Assembly (NCBI GenBank): GCA_003223875.1
Contig: QHWY01000102.1
Location: forward strand, 1-43,499
Reading direction: 5' to 3'
Origin: Acidobacteriota bacterium
Lineage (GTDB): Bacteria; Acidobacteriota; Terriglobia; 20CM-2-55-15
DNA: 43,499 nucleotides
Shown here: positions 1 through 7,862 of the stretch, in pieces
Layout: each line of letters begins with the position of its first letter
How positions within the stretch are numbered: the first letter of the stretch is position 1
The notes under the pieces: model-generated
The model's input: the letters and a program-made list of their open reading frames with translations, nothing else
Told to the model about the DNA's origin: nothing
Database searches by the model: none
Program-made: the position numbers and the translations under genes

Positions 1-598
1 CATTGATCGTGAACGTATTCTCTTCCGGCCTCCGGCCCACCACGGAAAAGAAGTTGCCGTTGAGATTGACATTGGAGGTGTAGTTGATCGTTCCGGGCGC
101 GACTGCCATCAGTTGGTCAAAGCCGCGGCCGTTCAGCGGCAGGTCCTTGATCTGCGACTCGTTTACTAATCCGGTCGTCGAAGAGAGCGTGGTGTTGACG
201 ATGGGAGCTTCACCTGTCACCGTGACGGTCTCCGACACGGTTCCGACTTCCAGCGTCACATTCACTATCGCTTCCTGACCAACCACCAGGTTGATTCCGC
301 GGCGCACCTGCTGTTTGAAGCCAGCCAGTTCCGTGGTGATTTCATAGGCGCCCACGGGAAGAAGCTGAATAGTGTAACCGCCCGTTTCGTTGGTTACGGC
401 TGCGCGCGTCAGTCCGCTCTCGGTGTGTTTGGCGGTGACCATAACGCCTGGTATCACCGCTCCGCTGGCATCGCGTACAACGCCCGAGATCGTTCCAGTC
501 GAGCCTTGAGCAAAAACCAGACAGGTTCCCAAAGCGATCAATCCAACGATCGCTGTTCCGATTCTTAGGTGTTTATGCAGACGTGTCATTCTCCTCAT
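1..598 (-). CDS. TonB-dependent receptor, Oar-like, N-terminal part (cut by window edge)
   Basis: This is the first 199 codons of an outer-membrane transporter that runs off the left edge. A signal peptide (hydrophobic stretch about residues 12-32, ending near VFAQ) is followed by a carboxypeptidase-regulatory beta-sandwich (TISGVVRDASGAVIPGV, about 36-115) and the start of the plug (residues around LPLNGRGFDQL). This order is typical of acidobacterial Oar-type receptors, also present at 27719-31012 and 33371-36460. The ATG at 598 is preferred because AAGGGGG lies 5 bases upstream; an in-frame ATG at 589 is possible. The substrate cannot be told. A TTGACA promoter lies upstream. Confidence 0.9.
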   Translation of the reverse strand, partial: MRRMTRLHKHLRIGTAIVGLIALGTCLVFAQGSTGTISGVVRDASGAVIPGVMVTAKHTESGLTRAAVTNETGGYTIQLLPVGAYEITTELAGFKQQVRRGINLVVGQEAIVNVTLEVGTVSETVTVTGEAPIVNTTLSSTTGLVNESQIKDLPLNGRGFDQLMAVAPGTINYTSNVNLNGNFFSVVGRRPEENTFTIN

Positions 599-660
599 TA
601 CATCCCCCTTTTTGAAGACTCACTAGCCGTTTCGAACATTTGCCTACTTGTGCTGACGGA

Positions 661-689
661 AATTAAGTCCATTTTTAACAATGTGTCAA
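661..689 (-). promoter_or_regulatory. Candidate sigma70 promoter of the leftmost TonB receptor
   Basis: On the minus strand, TTGACA (684-689) is followed by a 17-base spacer and TTAATT (661-666). The -35 is perfect and the -10 is weak. It sits about 65 bases upstream of the ATG at 598, facing the receptor gene. Confidence 0.4.
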
Positions 690-710
690 CTAAAGGAATG
701 TAAAAAATGA

Positions 711-903
711 GCCGCGAAGCGGCGTTAGAAAACAGCCCAGCGCGTAAGCGCTGGGTTTCGGTATTCATCTATATTACAGCCCCAGAGGGGCGGCAGATTG
801 GCGCGTGCGCCTCTGTCGCCGCGTCGCGGCTATGTGTGGGCGATTGAAATTAAACCCAGGGCTTGCGCCCTGGGGCTAATGTCTCTCGCCGCTCCGCGGC
901 TTC
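711..903. repeat. Repeat family A, copy 1: array of short palindromes
   Basis: The gap 599-978 is mostly filled by small perfect palindromes: GCCGCGAAGCGGC (711-723), CCCAGCGCGTAAGCGCTGGG (736-755), a CCCCAGAGGGGCGGCAG module (780-796), and CCCAGGGCTTGCGCCCTGGG (855-874), ending with GCCGCTCCGCGGC near 900. The same vocabulary recurs at 14357-14590 and 27497-27718. No coding potential is seen. The array stops immediately before the operator-like site upstream of boxB. Confidence 0.8.
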
Positions 904-905
904 GA

Positions 906-919
906 TGCACTATATTTCA
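906..919 (+). promoter_or_regulatory. Candidate BoxR operator upstream of boxB
   Basis: TGCACTATATTTCA matches the site at the boxR start (TGCACTATACTGCA, 4374-4387) at 12 of 14 positions. TGCA repeats are the known core of BzdR/BoxR operators. The site overlaps a TATATT -10-like hexamer (911-916), where a repressor would block transcription. A further TGCA is at 939-942. No good -35 is seen. Confidence 0.5.
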
Positions 920-978
920 CTTGAACGAGGGACGAATCTGCACTTAAATGCTTAAAAGAGGCGCAACGGAGGAGCAGC

Positions 979-2100
979 ATGCTAGTCAAGAAATCCCGGA
1001 TCGACACGTTTGACGACTGGGTGGATCTTTTTGATCAGTGGCACAATGATATCGGTTATCCGACAGAGCTGATCGGAAAGGACTATCACTTCGAGACGAA
1101 ACTCGGGGACATTGAAAGTAACGAGATTGAGTTCGGTCACTTCGCCGGACGGTCCAAGTGGGAAAGACTTACGGACATTCCGGATCAACGGATCAAGGAT
1201 GCCTTGGCCCACCTCATCGAGTTCCAAGGCGATACTGAGTTTGCCTCAGTAGAACAACAAAAGAATTTGCTGGAACGGGCTCCGACCCAATTTGATCTGG
1301 AAAATATTATTCGGATCAACCGCGAGGAAATGCGGCACGGGTGGCAGATGAGCTATGTGCTGGTGACCCACTTCGGAGAGTCGGGCAAAGCCCAGGCTCA
1401 GAGGCTGCTGGAGCGTCGGGCATCGCAAAAAACTCGCCTGCTGGGTTCCTTCAATGAGCCGGTCCTCAACTGGCTTGATTTTTTCACCTATACGTCTTTT
1501 ATCGATCGCGACGGGAAATATCAGCTCAACATGCTCAGCCGCAGCGCTTTTGCGCCGCTCGGGCGCAGCATGCTTCCGATGCTGCAGGAAGAGGCTTATC
1601 ACTTAGCGCAAGGGAATATCGGCCTGATGCGGATTGTCAAGGCTGGGAGAATTCCCACGGCGATCATTCAAAAATACTTCAACAAGTGGCTCTCCACCGC
1701 CTACGATCTGTTCGGCCAGGACGAGTCGTCAACGGCGCACTGGGCGTACGTCTGGGGCTTGAAGGGACGCTATGATGAACATCTGCACGACGAGCCGGTC
1801 GATATGTCGAAGCTGAACGAACTGTCACGTGCCACATTCTTCAAAGAGGTCAGCTCGCTTGTGGATTCTTTGAACCGCCATATTCCGTCCGATCAGCCAA
1901 AGCTCCGGATCCCCAGCGATAAATTCCGCAGAAGCATTGGCGTCTATGCGGGAATGACATACAGCGTCGACGGCACGTTGCTTTCTAAGGAGGACTACGA
2001 GAAGCACCTCCAACAGGTCATGCCTTCGAACGCCGACGACCAGTTTGTGATCAATCTCGAGAAAGAGAAAGGCTGGATTCTCGATCCGTCGCAGAAATAG
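979..2100 (+). CDS. boxB: BoxB-like benzoyl-CoA 2,3-epoxidase / PaaA-family diiron oxygenase
   Basis: Probable cytoplasmic diiron oxygenase that epoxidises an aryl-CoA ring. Two EExxH motifs are visible: residues 116-120 (EEMRH) and 204-208 (EEAYH). Candidate ligands E87, E117, H120, D176 or D178, E205 and H208 follow the spacing I recall for BoxB (E120, E150, H153, D211, E240, H243); an Asp in the third position favours BoxB over PaaA, which uses Glu. At 373 residues it is about 100 shorter than classical BoxB, mostly at the C terminus. GGAGGAG 4 bases upstream fixes the start. No BoxA reductase or full-length BoxC gene is in the window. The convergent Fe-S gene and BoxR-type regulator support the assignment. 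A related aryl-CoA substrate remains possible. Confidence 0.75.
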   Translation: MLVKKSRIDTFDDWVDLFDQWHNDIGYPTELIGKDYHFETKLGDIESNEIEFGHFAGRSKWERLTDIPDQRIKDALAHLIEFQGDTEFASVEQQKNLLERAPTQFDLENIIRINREEMRHGWQMSYVLVTHFGESGKAQAQRLLERRASQKTRLLGSFNEPVLNWLDFFTYTSFIDRDGKYQLNMLSRSAFAPLGRSMLPMLQEEAYHLAQGNIGLMRIVKAGRIPTAIIQKYFNKWLSTAYDLFGQDESSTAHWAYVWGLKGRYDEHLHDEPVDMSKLNELSRATFFKEVSSLVDSLNRHIPSDQPKLRIPSDKFRRSIGVYAGMTYSVDGTLLSKEDYEKHLQQVMPSNADDQFVINLEKEKGWILDPSQK

Positions 2101-2107
2101 GTCTCCG

Positions 2108-2293
2108 AATGTCAACTGTGAGATGGTCTGTTGTGCGATGTCTAATGTACTTGATTCAACAACCCAATAACCCAATGTCTCGAAGGGCAGGAATCATTGA
2201 GCCCAAATTTGGGTACATGGGTTATTTGGTCGTTTGGACAAGGAAACAGGAAGATTAAGACATCGCACAACAGACCATCTCACAGTTGACATT
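2108..2293. mobile_element. MITE-like element with perfect 36-bp terminal inverted repeats
   Basis: The arms 2108-2143 and 2258-2293 are exact reverse complements over 36 bases, beginning AATGTCAACTGTGAGATGG and ending in AATGTC-type termini. Pairing continues imperfectly inward (AACCCAATAACCCAATGT against the ATGGGTTATTTGG segment), so the whole 186 bases can fold into one long hairpin. It contains no ORF. It lies precisely between two convergent stop codons (2100 and 2300) and could act as a bidirectional terminator. No clear target-site duplication was found. Confidence 0.75.
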
Positions 2294-2299
2294 TTAGTT

Positions 2300-3571
2300 T
2301 CATAGGCTGCCGCTACCGTCTAACCCATAAGCCCGAGCCATGATGACAATCGGGTGAACCGGTTTCTTTCCAGTTCCTTGTTGGACCTGGATTGCCGACA
2401 GCGGGCAGTCGCTAACGGTGCAGGCACCTTCTGTTTTGAGAAACTTGAACAGCGGTTTGCCGACCTTCATCGAGGCCTCGAAATTCTCTTTCTTCACGCT
2501 CCAACTGCCGTCGTGCCCGCTGCAACACTGCATGCGAGAGACTTCAGCGCCCGGGATGAGCTGCATGAGTTCCTGCGCTTTGAACCCGATGTTCTGCGCT
2601 TTGAGGTGGCACGGCTGATGGTAGCGGATCTTGCCGATTTGTTGCGAGAACCCCAAATCCAGTTTTCCTTCTTCATGCACGCCTACTAAATACTCGGACA
2701 GGTCATAGGTGTTTTCGGCGACGAGCCTGGAATCGTCGCTCGGCAAGAATCGCGGATACTCCTGCTTCAGCATGTAACTGCAACTTGCGCTCGGCACGAC
2801 GATTTTGTATCCCTGCCGGACAGCGCGGCTTAGTGAGGCCACGTTCGACTCGATTTTCTTCTGCGCTCGCTCCACCAGGCCCCCATCCAGAAACGGTAGG
2901 CCGCAGCATTGCTGCTCCGGGATAATGCACTCGATTCGGTTTTTCTGAAAGACAGCGACCGCAGCTTGGCCGATCTCCGGGTCGTTGTAATTGACGGTGC
3001 AGGTGTAAAACAGCGCGACCCTTTCGGCACCCCTGGCCTTGGGCGGAGCAGATCGTTTGCGACTCCATTTCGCAAACGTCTCGCCATGAAAGGTGGGGAG
3101 CAATCGATCCCGGTGGACGCCCAAATACTTTTCCATCAAACCGCGTAAAAAAGAATTCTGATTCGCCCAGTTGACGAGCGGTGCTGCCCAACTGGCCAGC
3201 CTGCCCACCAGATCCGTATCTCCGAATATCCGGTCGGCGAAGCGGGTTCCTCGCTGCCTGGCATCCACGAAGTGTGTCCGCATGATCGTTCTCGGGAAAT
3301 CGATGTCCCACTCGTGCGGAGGAACATATGGGCAGATGACGTAGCAAAGCTTGCATTGGTAGCAGAGATCGACGATCTGTTTCACATGCTCGTCCTTGAG
3401 CGCCTCCGTCTCACCGAAGTTCTCGTCTACCAGCCGGAACAGGTCCACAAAAGACGGACAGAGGGTGTGACAGAGCGTGCAGCCATAGCAGATGTCGAAC
3501 ACCCGCACGATTTCCTTACGCGTGGCTTGCGGGTCCCAGAACTCCGACGAGGAAAGGTCAAAGTTGAACAT
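2300..3571 (-). CDS. GlpC/GlcF/HdrD-like iron-sulfur protein (two 4Fe-4S, two CCG domains)
   Basis: Electron-transfer protein of the heterodisulfide-reductase-related family. The N-terminal half has two ferredoxin motifs: CYGCTLCHTLCP (residues about 28-39) and CYQCKLCYVICP (about 70-81). The C-terminal half has two CCG cysteine-rich domains (CCGLPFLDGG and CCSGHDGSW, each with an upstream Cys such as CHLKAQN). The length of 423 fits GlpC. There is no signal peptide, so it is probably cytoplasmic or membrane-associated. It lies 18 bases after boxR and is probably cotranscribed with it. With no BoxA present, a role in supplying electrons to the BoxB-like oxygenase is attractive, but that is inference; it could instead be part of an unlinked dehydrogenase complex. 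The ribosome-binding site is weak (GAAGAG). Confidence 0.85.
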   Translation of the reverse strand: MFNFDLSSSEFWDPQATRKEIVRVFDICYGCTLCHTLCPSFVDLFRLVDENFGETEALKDEHVKQIVDLCYQCKLCYVICPYVPPHEWDIDFPRTIMRTHFVDARQRGTRFADRIFGDTDLVGRLASWAAPLVNWANQNSFLRGLMEKYLGVHRDRLLPTFHGETFAKWSRKRSAPPKARGAERVALFYTCTVNYNDPEIGQAAVAVFQKNRIECIIPEQQCCGLPFLDGGLVERAQKKIESNVASLSRAVRQGYKIVVPSASCSYMLKQEYPRFLPSDDSRLVAENTYDLSEYLVGVHEEGKLDLGFSQQIGKIRYHQPCHLKAQNIGFKAQELMQLIPGAEVSRMQCCSGHDGSWSVKKENFEASMKVGKPLFKFLKTEGACTVSDCPLSAIQVQQGTGKKPVHPIVIMARAYGLDGSGSL

Positions 3572-3589
3572 GTTGCGTTCTCTTCACAA

Positions 3590-4369
3590 TCACTTCGATT
3601 TTTGCGTTTCTTTCTGCTTTTTTGTGGCCGTTTTTCTGTCGCGGAGTGAAGCGGCAATCATTCGCGCCGCTTCGGTTGTGCCGACTGAATTCGTGTCGAT
3701 CATCTGCTCGGCTTCGGCATATAGCGGTGAGCGAAGCGACAAGATGGACCGCAATTCAGCCATTGCAGAAGTACGATTGGCCATTGGACGCGTGTCGCCT
3801 TGGCCCAAAACTCGCTTCCAGTGATTTTCCGGACTGGCCTTCAACCATACGGTGTGCGTGCGGCGTTTCAGCAGTTGCCAAGTTTCAGGATCGGTGACGA
3901 TCGATCCGCCTATTGCGACGACCATCGGTTCGTTCTGCATGAGAAGTTTCATCAGAAGATCATAGGCGCGGCGCTTATAGTAGGCTTCGCCGTGGAGAGA
4001 GAACAATTCACCCAGCGAGAGGTTTGTATCGCTTTCAATTAAGGCATCCAATTCGATAAAGCGAGCGCCCAAAATCCTCGCGAGGGCCTTCCCGATGCTG
4101 GATTTACCGGCTCCGCGCAGCCCCACCAGCGCGATGACACGTTTCTGCTCCTCCTCTATAGACATAAGCGATACGATCGGGACGTCTAAAGCGTTGGCAA
4201 CATCCGCGAGACGCGCCACTGAAATGTTCCCCTTACCGGCCTCGAGATCGCACAGGAATCGTGGTGAGATACCCGAACGCTCGGCAACTTCCCTCAAGGT
4301 CCAACCCATGCTTGTGCGCCGCGCGCGAACCCTTCTGCCGATCTGAGCAAGGACAGACTCACGGTCCAT
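3590..4369 (-). CDS. boxR: BoxR/BzdR-type regulator: HTH plus shikimate-kinase-like domain
   Basis: Transcriptional repressor of aerobic benzoyl-CoA catabolism by family. Numbering from the GTG at 4378: XRE helix-turn-helix at residues 12-66 (LREVAERSGISPRFLCDLEAGKG), linker, then a shikimate-kinase fold from about 80, with Walker A GLRGAGKS at 86-93. In BzdR/BoxR this fold binds benzoyl-CoA, which releases DNA. The C terminus is Lys-rich (TATKKQKETQKSK). Neither start has a Shine-Dalgarno. I prefer the ATG at 4369 because a TATAGT hexamer ends 7 bases upstream of it, which would give a leaderless mRNA. The operator-like repeat overlaps this hexamer, suggesting autorepression. Followed after 18 bases by the Fe-S gene. 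Confidence 0.88.
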   Translation of the reverse strand: MDRESVLAQIGRRVRARRTSMGWTLREVAERSGISPRFLCDLEAGKGNISVARLADVANALDVPIVSLMSIEEEQKRVIALVGLRGAGKSSIGKALARILGARFIELDALIESDTNLSLGELFSLHGEAYYKRRAYDLLMKLLMQNEPMVVAIGGSIVTDPETWQLLKRRTHTVWLKASPENHWKRVLGQGDTRPMANRTSAMAELRSILSLRSPLYAEAEQMIDTNSVGTTEAARMIAASLRDRKTATKKQKETQKSK

Positions 4370-4373
4370 TGTG

Positions 4374-4387
4374 TGCACTATACTGCA
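4374..4387 (-). promoter_or_regulatory. Candidate BoxR operator / boxR promoter -10
   Basis: TGCACTATACTGCA is a TGCA-N6-TGCA direct repeat and nearly palindromic. On the minus strand it contains TATAGT (4377-4382), a plausible -10 for boxR placing transcription start at about the ATG at 4369. The same 9-mer TGCACTATA precedes boxB at 906. BzdR family operators are described as TGCA repeats inside longer palindromes. Confidence 0.55.
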
Positions 4388-4389
4388 GA

Positions 4390-4418
4390 TTGACAGTGTT
4401 GAGTAGGGGAAATATGCT
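4390..4418 (+). promoter_or_regulatory. Candidate sigma70 promoter toward the aldehyde dehydrogenases
   Basis: TTGACA (4390-4395), a 17-base spacer and TATGCT (4413-4418) face the dehydrogenase gene at 4669. It starts 3 bases after the operator-like repeat, so BoxR could also control it. The roughly 240-base leader would contain the whole repeat at 4430-4628. Confidence 0.45.
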
Positions 4419-4429
4419 ACAAGTTTGTG

Positions 4430-4628
4430 CTGTAGCGGCTCAGCAACACCCCTCCTAAGTTAGGAGGGGTGCCTGCGAGGACGGCGAAGCGCGAGCCCGG
4501 TAGGGCGAAGCCTCAAAAGAAGTCCGAGCAGGCGGCGTGGTTCCCAACAGAACCACCTCGCCATCGCTTCCGCTCGGGCACCCCTCCTAACTTAGGAGGG
4601 GTGTTGCAGGGAATTCCCGCCGCTACAG
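4430..4628. repeat. Repeat family B, copy 1, nested in family C ends
   Basis: Family B has ends that are themselves palindromes: CCCCTCCTAAGTTAGGAGGGG at about 4449-4469 and its partner at about 4580-4600. Inside are GGTGGTT/AACCACC-type arms and cgaagcg/cgcttcg boxes. Here the element is bracketed by CTGTAGCGGC (4430-4439) and its inverse GCCGCTACAG (4619-4628), the signature of family C. It fills most of the gap between boxR and the first aldehyde dehydrogenase. Confidence 0.75.
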
Positions 4629-4668
4629 TTCACATAAAATCCTAGTATCCTGAAACAGGGGGGAAGCC

Positions 4669-6105
4669 ATGGCCAAAATGTTCATTGCTGGAGAGTCCGT
4701 CGGTTCAAACTCCGGGCAGACATATAACGTGATCAATCCCGCTACGGGCGAAGTCGTGGACTCCGTACCGAAAGGAACTGAAAGCGACGCCAGCGCTGCG
4801 GTCGATGCGGCGTATGCGGCTTTTCAGGCGTGGTCGGAAGCTTCTGCCGAATCCAGGGCGCAGCTCATTCTGAAGGGGATTGAAGCGGTCAAGAAGGAGC
4901 TTAATGATCTGGCCGTCCTTCTGACGAAGGAACAAGGGAAGCCCGTCGGAGATTCCCAGCGGGAAATCGAGCACTTTCTGCACGGCATGAACTTCTATGC
5001 CGGCCTTGCATCGAAGATTCGTGGCGCCTATGTACCGTTACCGGACAACAAGATGTATGGCATGGTTTTGAAGCAGCCGGTGGGCGTGACCGGAGCCATC
5101 GTGCCTTGGAATTTTCCAATCACGTTGATGGGGACGAAGGTTGGACCGGCTCTTGCCGCTGGATGCACGGTCGTGGTTAAACCGGCATCAACCACGCCTC
5201 TGACGACCATTCGCATCATAGAACTGCTGAATCAGGCCGGCCTGCCCAAAGGTGTGCTCAATGTAGTGATAGGTCCCGGCGGTGTGGTCGGGGAAGAACT
5301 TCTCCGCAATCCTAAGGTGGCTCGCATTGCCTTTACGGGTGAGAGCAAGACCGGCAAACACGTCATGGAAGTCGCCGGCAGCCGGATGAAGCGTGTGACG
5401 TTGGAGCTTGGCGGCAGTGATCCTATGATTGTCTGCGACGACGCCGACATCGACAAAGCACTCACCGGTGCCTCTGTCGGACGTTTCTACAACTGTGGTC
5501 AGGCCTGCCTCGCCGTGAAACGCTTGTATGTGGTCGAGAGCATTTACGGTCAGTTTGTCGAGAAGCTTGTGGGAAAGGTCCAACGCTTGAAGCTCGGCAA
5601 CGGAATGGACAAGGACACACGGCTTGGCCCCATGCACACGAAAGCGCAGCGGGAAGAAATCGAATCGCAAACCGCGGACACCGTCAAGCGAGGAGCAAAG
5701 ATTCTCATCGGCGGCAAGCGTCCGGACGGCGCGGAGTTCGAAAAGGGATTCTTTTATCTTCCGACGGTGTTGACCGACGCGCCGCATGATTCGCGCGTCG
5801 TAACAGAAGAAACCTTTGGCCCGCTGCTGCCGGTCTTCAAAGTCAAGGATCTGGACGAGGGAATCGAGAAAGCCAATAGCTCTCAATACGGTCTGGGCTC
5901 TTCGGTTTGGACAAAGGACCTCGGCAAAGCGCGGCGCGCTGCCGAACGGCTGCAGGCAGGCAATGTCTGGATCAACTCACTGCATATCGGTTACGACGAA
6001 ATGCCGTTTGGCGGCGTCAAATTCAGCGGTATCGGCCGCGAGCACGGGCCCGAAGCGCTAGAGTATTATCTGGAGCCGAAAGGAGTCGTCGTCGCGACGC
6101 CATAA
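4669..6105 (+). CDS. NAD(P)-dependent aldehyde dehydrogenase 1 (succinate-semialdehyde-dehydrogenase-like)
   Basis: Oxidises an aldehyde or semialdehyde to the acid. The full ALDH fold is present at the usual 478 residues: VPWNFPITLMGTKVGPAL and VVVKPAS cofactor segments, catalytic E246 in LELGGSDP, and catalytic C280 in NCGQACLAVK. The closest style is GabD/SSADH. Next to boxB and boxR it may play the BoxD role on 3,4-dehydroadipyl-CoA semialdehyde, but BoxD is usually longer (about 530), so this is inference. The start ATG has GGGGGGAAGCC just upstream. A close tandem paralogue follows at 6292 with the same active-site spacing (E246 and C280). Confidence 0.9.
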   Translation: MAKMFIAGESVGSNSGQTYNVINPATGEVVDSVPKGTESDASAAVDAAYAAFQAWSEASAESRAQLILKGIEAVKKELNDLAVLLTKEQGKPVGDSQREIEHFLHGMNFYAGLASKIRGAYVPLPDNKMYGMVLKQPVGVTGAIVPWNFPITLMGTKVGPALAAGCTVVVKPASTTPLTTIRIIELLNQAGLPKGVLNVVIGPGGVVGEELLRNPKVARIAFTGESKTGKHVMEVAGSRMKRVTLELGGSDPMIVCDDADIDKALTGASVGRFYNCGQACLAVKRLYVVESIYGQFVEKLVGKVQRLKLGNGMDKDTRLGPMHTKAQREEIESQTADTVKRGAKILIGGKRPDGAEFEKGFFYLPTVLTDAPHDSRVVTEETFGPLLPVFKVKDLDEGIEKANSSQYGLGSSVWTKDLGKARRAAERLQAGNVWINSLHIGYDEMPFGGVKFSGIGREHGPEALEYYLEPKGVVVATP

Positions 6106-6119
6106 CGCTCGCGGTGGGA

Positions 6120-6272
6120 CATTCCCCTCCTCGCAGAGGAGGGGTGGCGCGACAGCTTAATAGAAGGTGGCGAGCCGGGGTGGTCAGTCCGGCGAAAAGT
6201 TGCTCCGAGCTGACCACCCCGTCTGCGCCTCGCTTCCGGCGCATCCACCCCTTCTCTTTGAGGAGGGGAATG
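6120..6272. repeat. Repeat family B (variant ends), copy 2
   Basis: The ends are CATTCCCCTCCTCGCAGAGG (palindromic core CCCCTCCTCGCAGAGGAGGGG, 6124-6144) and a diverged GAGGAGGGGAATG (6260-6272). The GGGGTGGTCAG and CTGACCACCCC inner arms pair. It fills the space between the two dehydrogenase genes and shares its end type with the copy at 36464-36603. Confidence 0.7.
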
Positions 6273-6291
6273 CGCTGTACTGACTATCATT

Positions 6292-7737
6292 ATGGCTAAA
6301 ATGATTATTGCCGGAGAACACCGCGATGCTTCCGACGGCGGGACGACTGAGATTCGGAATCCCGCCACCGGAGAACTCGTCGAGCGTGTTGCCTCGGCAA
6401 CACAGGAGGATGTCGACCGGGCAATCAATGCTGCTGAAGCGGCATTTAAGAAATGGTCTTTGGTTCCTCCACCCAAACGGGCCGAGATCCTTTTCACCGC
6501 ATCGCACATTCTGAAGGAGCGTGAGAAAGAACTCGCCCGCCTTCTCACTAAAGAACAAGGCAAGCCCGTACGGGAAGCCGTCCTCGAGATCCGCCGGTTT
6601 GCGCACACCCTCGAGCACTACGCCGGCTTAGCCAAGACCATTCGCGGTGGATACGTGCCGGCTCTCGATGACCGGCGTTACGGCATGATCATCAAGAAAC
6701 CCATCGGTGTGTGCGGTTCGATTGTGCCCTGGAATTTTCCGGTGTCTTTGCTTGGCAATAAGATCGGGCCGGCGCTGATTACTGGAAACACCGTCGTGGT
6801 CAAACCCGCCGGAACCACGCCATTGACGGACATTCAAGTCGTCCACATTCTCCATGAGGCGGGATTGCCGCCTGGCGTGCTCAATGTTGTTCCTGGGCCG
6901 GGCGGGATCGTGGGCGAATCGCTGCTGAAGGACCCGCGGGTACGCAAAATCGGTTTCACGGGAGCCACTTCCACGGGGAAACATGTTATGGAAGTCGCGG
7001 CCCAGAACATCAAACGGGTCACTCTGGAACTTGGAGGCAGTGACCCGATGATCGTTTGCGACGATGCGGATATCGACGAGGCCGTGAGCGCCGCATCCGT
7101 TGGGCGATTTTTCAATTGCGGCCAGGCTTGTCTGGCAATCAAGCGGCTTTATCTCTTTGACAAAATCTATGATGAGTTCGTCCCAAAGTTGGTCAGCAAG
7201 GTAGAGAAGCTACGCGTCGGCAACGGCCTCGAACAGGGCGTGATTGTCGGGCCTCTGCACACTGCAGCACAACGGGAGGAAGTCGAAGATCAGGTGAAGG
7301 ACGCTGTCAAAAGAGGTGCGCGCATCCTTATTGGTGGTCGTCGTCCCCCCGACGATGACCTGGGGAGTGGATACTTTTATCTGCCGACGATCCTCGTTAA
7401 TGTCGACGAAAAATCGCGAGTCGTCCAAGAGGAAGTATTCGGGCCTGCGCTGCCGATCATGCGCGTGAAAGATCTTGATGAGGCACTCGAAAAGGCGAAC
7501 AACTCCATTTATGGCCTGGGATCTTCCGTATGGACACGCGACCTCGACAAAGCCACGCGGGCTGCCGAAGGACTCGACGCCGGCTATACATGGATCAACT
7601 CGCCACAGATCATTTTTGATGAGTTGCCGTTTGGCGGCCTCAAGCAAAGTGGCTTAGGTAAAGAGCACGGCTCGGAAGCTCTCGACTATTACATGGAAAC
7701 CAAGTCTGTCGTCGTGGCACGCGAGGTCCCCTCCTAA
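6292..7737 (+). CDS. NAD(P)-dependent aldehyde dehydrogenase 2 (tandem paralogue)
   Basis: Second ALDH, 481 residues, aligning end to end with the gene at 4669: the same MAKMxIAGE start, VPWNFPVSLLGNKIGPAL, E246 (LELGGSDP) and C280 (NCGQACLAIK). Probably a tandem duplication that has diverged in substrate range (aldehyde or semialdehyde to acid). No good Shine-Dalgarno precedes the ATG; repeat copy 2 ends only 20 bases upstream. The last three residues (VPS) and the TAA stop (7735-7737) lie inside repeat copy 3, so the original C terminus was probably replaced when that repeat arrived. The downstream enoyl-CoA hydratase suggests one degradative operon. Confidence 0.9.
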   Translation: MAKMIIAGEHRDASDGGTTEIRNPATGELVERVASATQEDVDRAINAAEAAFKKWSLVPPPKRAEILFTASHILKEREKELARLLTKEQGKPVREAVLEIRRFAHTLEHYAGLAKTIRGGYVPALDDRRYGMIIKKPIGVCGSIVPWNFPVSLLGNKIGPALITGNTVVVKPAGTTPLTDIQVVHILHEAGLPPGVLNVVPGPGGIVGESLLKDPRVRKIGFTGATSTGKHVMEVAAQNIKRVTLELGGSDPMIVCDDADIDEAVSAASVGRFFNCGQACLAIKRLYLFDKIYDEFVPKLVSKVEKLRVGNGLEQGVIVGPLHTAAQREEVEDQVKDAVKRGARILIGGRRPPDDDLGSGYFYLPTILVNVDEKSRVVQEEVFGPALPIMRVKDLDEALEKANNSIYGLGSSVWTRDLDKATRAAEGLDAGYTWINSPQIIFDELPFGGLKQSGLGKEHGSEALDYYMETKSVVVAREVPS

Positions 7738-7843
7738 GTTAGGAGGGGTGGCCCGAAGGGCCGGGGTGGTTCCCGAGCGAAACATCTAGTTTGGGAACCA
7801 CCCCGCCTCGCTTCGCTCGGCACCCCTCCTAACTTAGGAGGGG
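7728..7843. repeat. Repeat family B, copy 3 (supplies the stop codon of ALDH 2)
   Basis: CCCCTCCTAAGTTAGGAGGGG (7728-7748) opens the element and CCCCTCCTAACTTAGGAGGGG (7823-7843) closes it. GGGTGGTTCCC and GGGAACCACCCC form the inner stem. The TAA in the first palindrome is the stop of the aldehyde dehydrogenase, and the element ends 20 bases before the hydratase start. Confidence 0.8.
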
Positions 7844-7862
7844 AGTTTCATTAGGAGTCCTT

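Noticed and set aside
711..903. CRISPR array
   Set aside because: Units are unequal palindromes without regular spacing or unique spacers, and no cas genes are present.
1825..2175. Minus-strand ORF overlapping boxB and the MITE-like element
   Set aside because: Antisense to boxB and starting within the inverted repeat; no ribosome-binding site or family.
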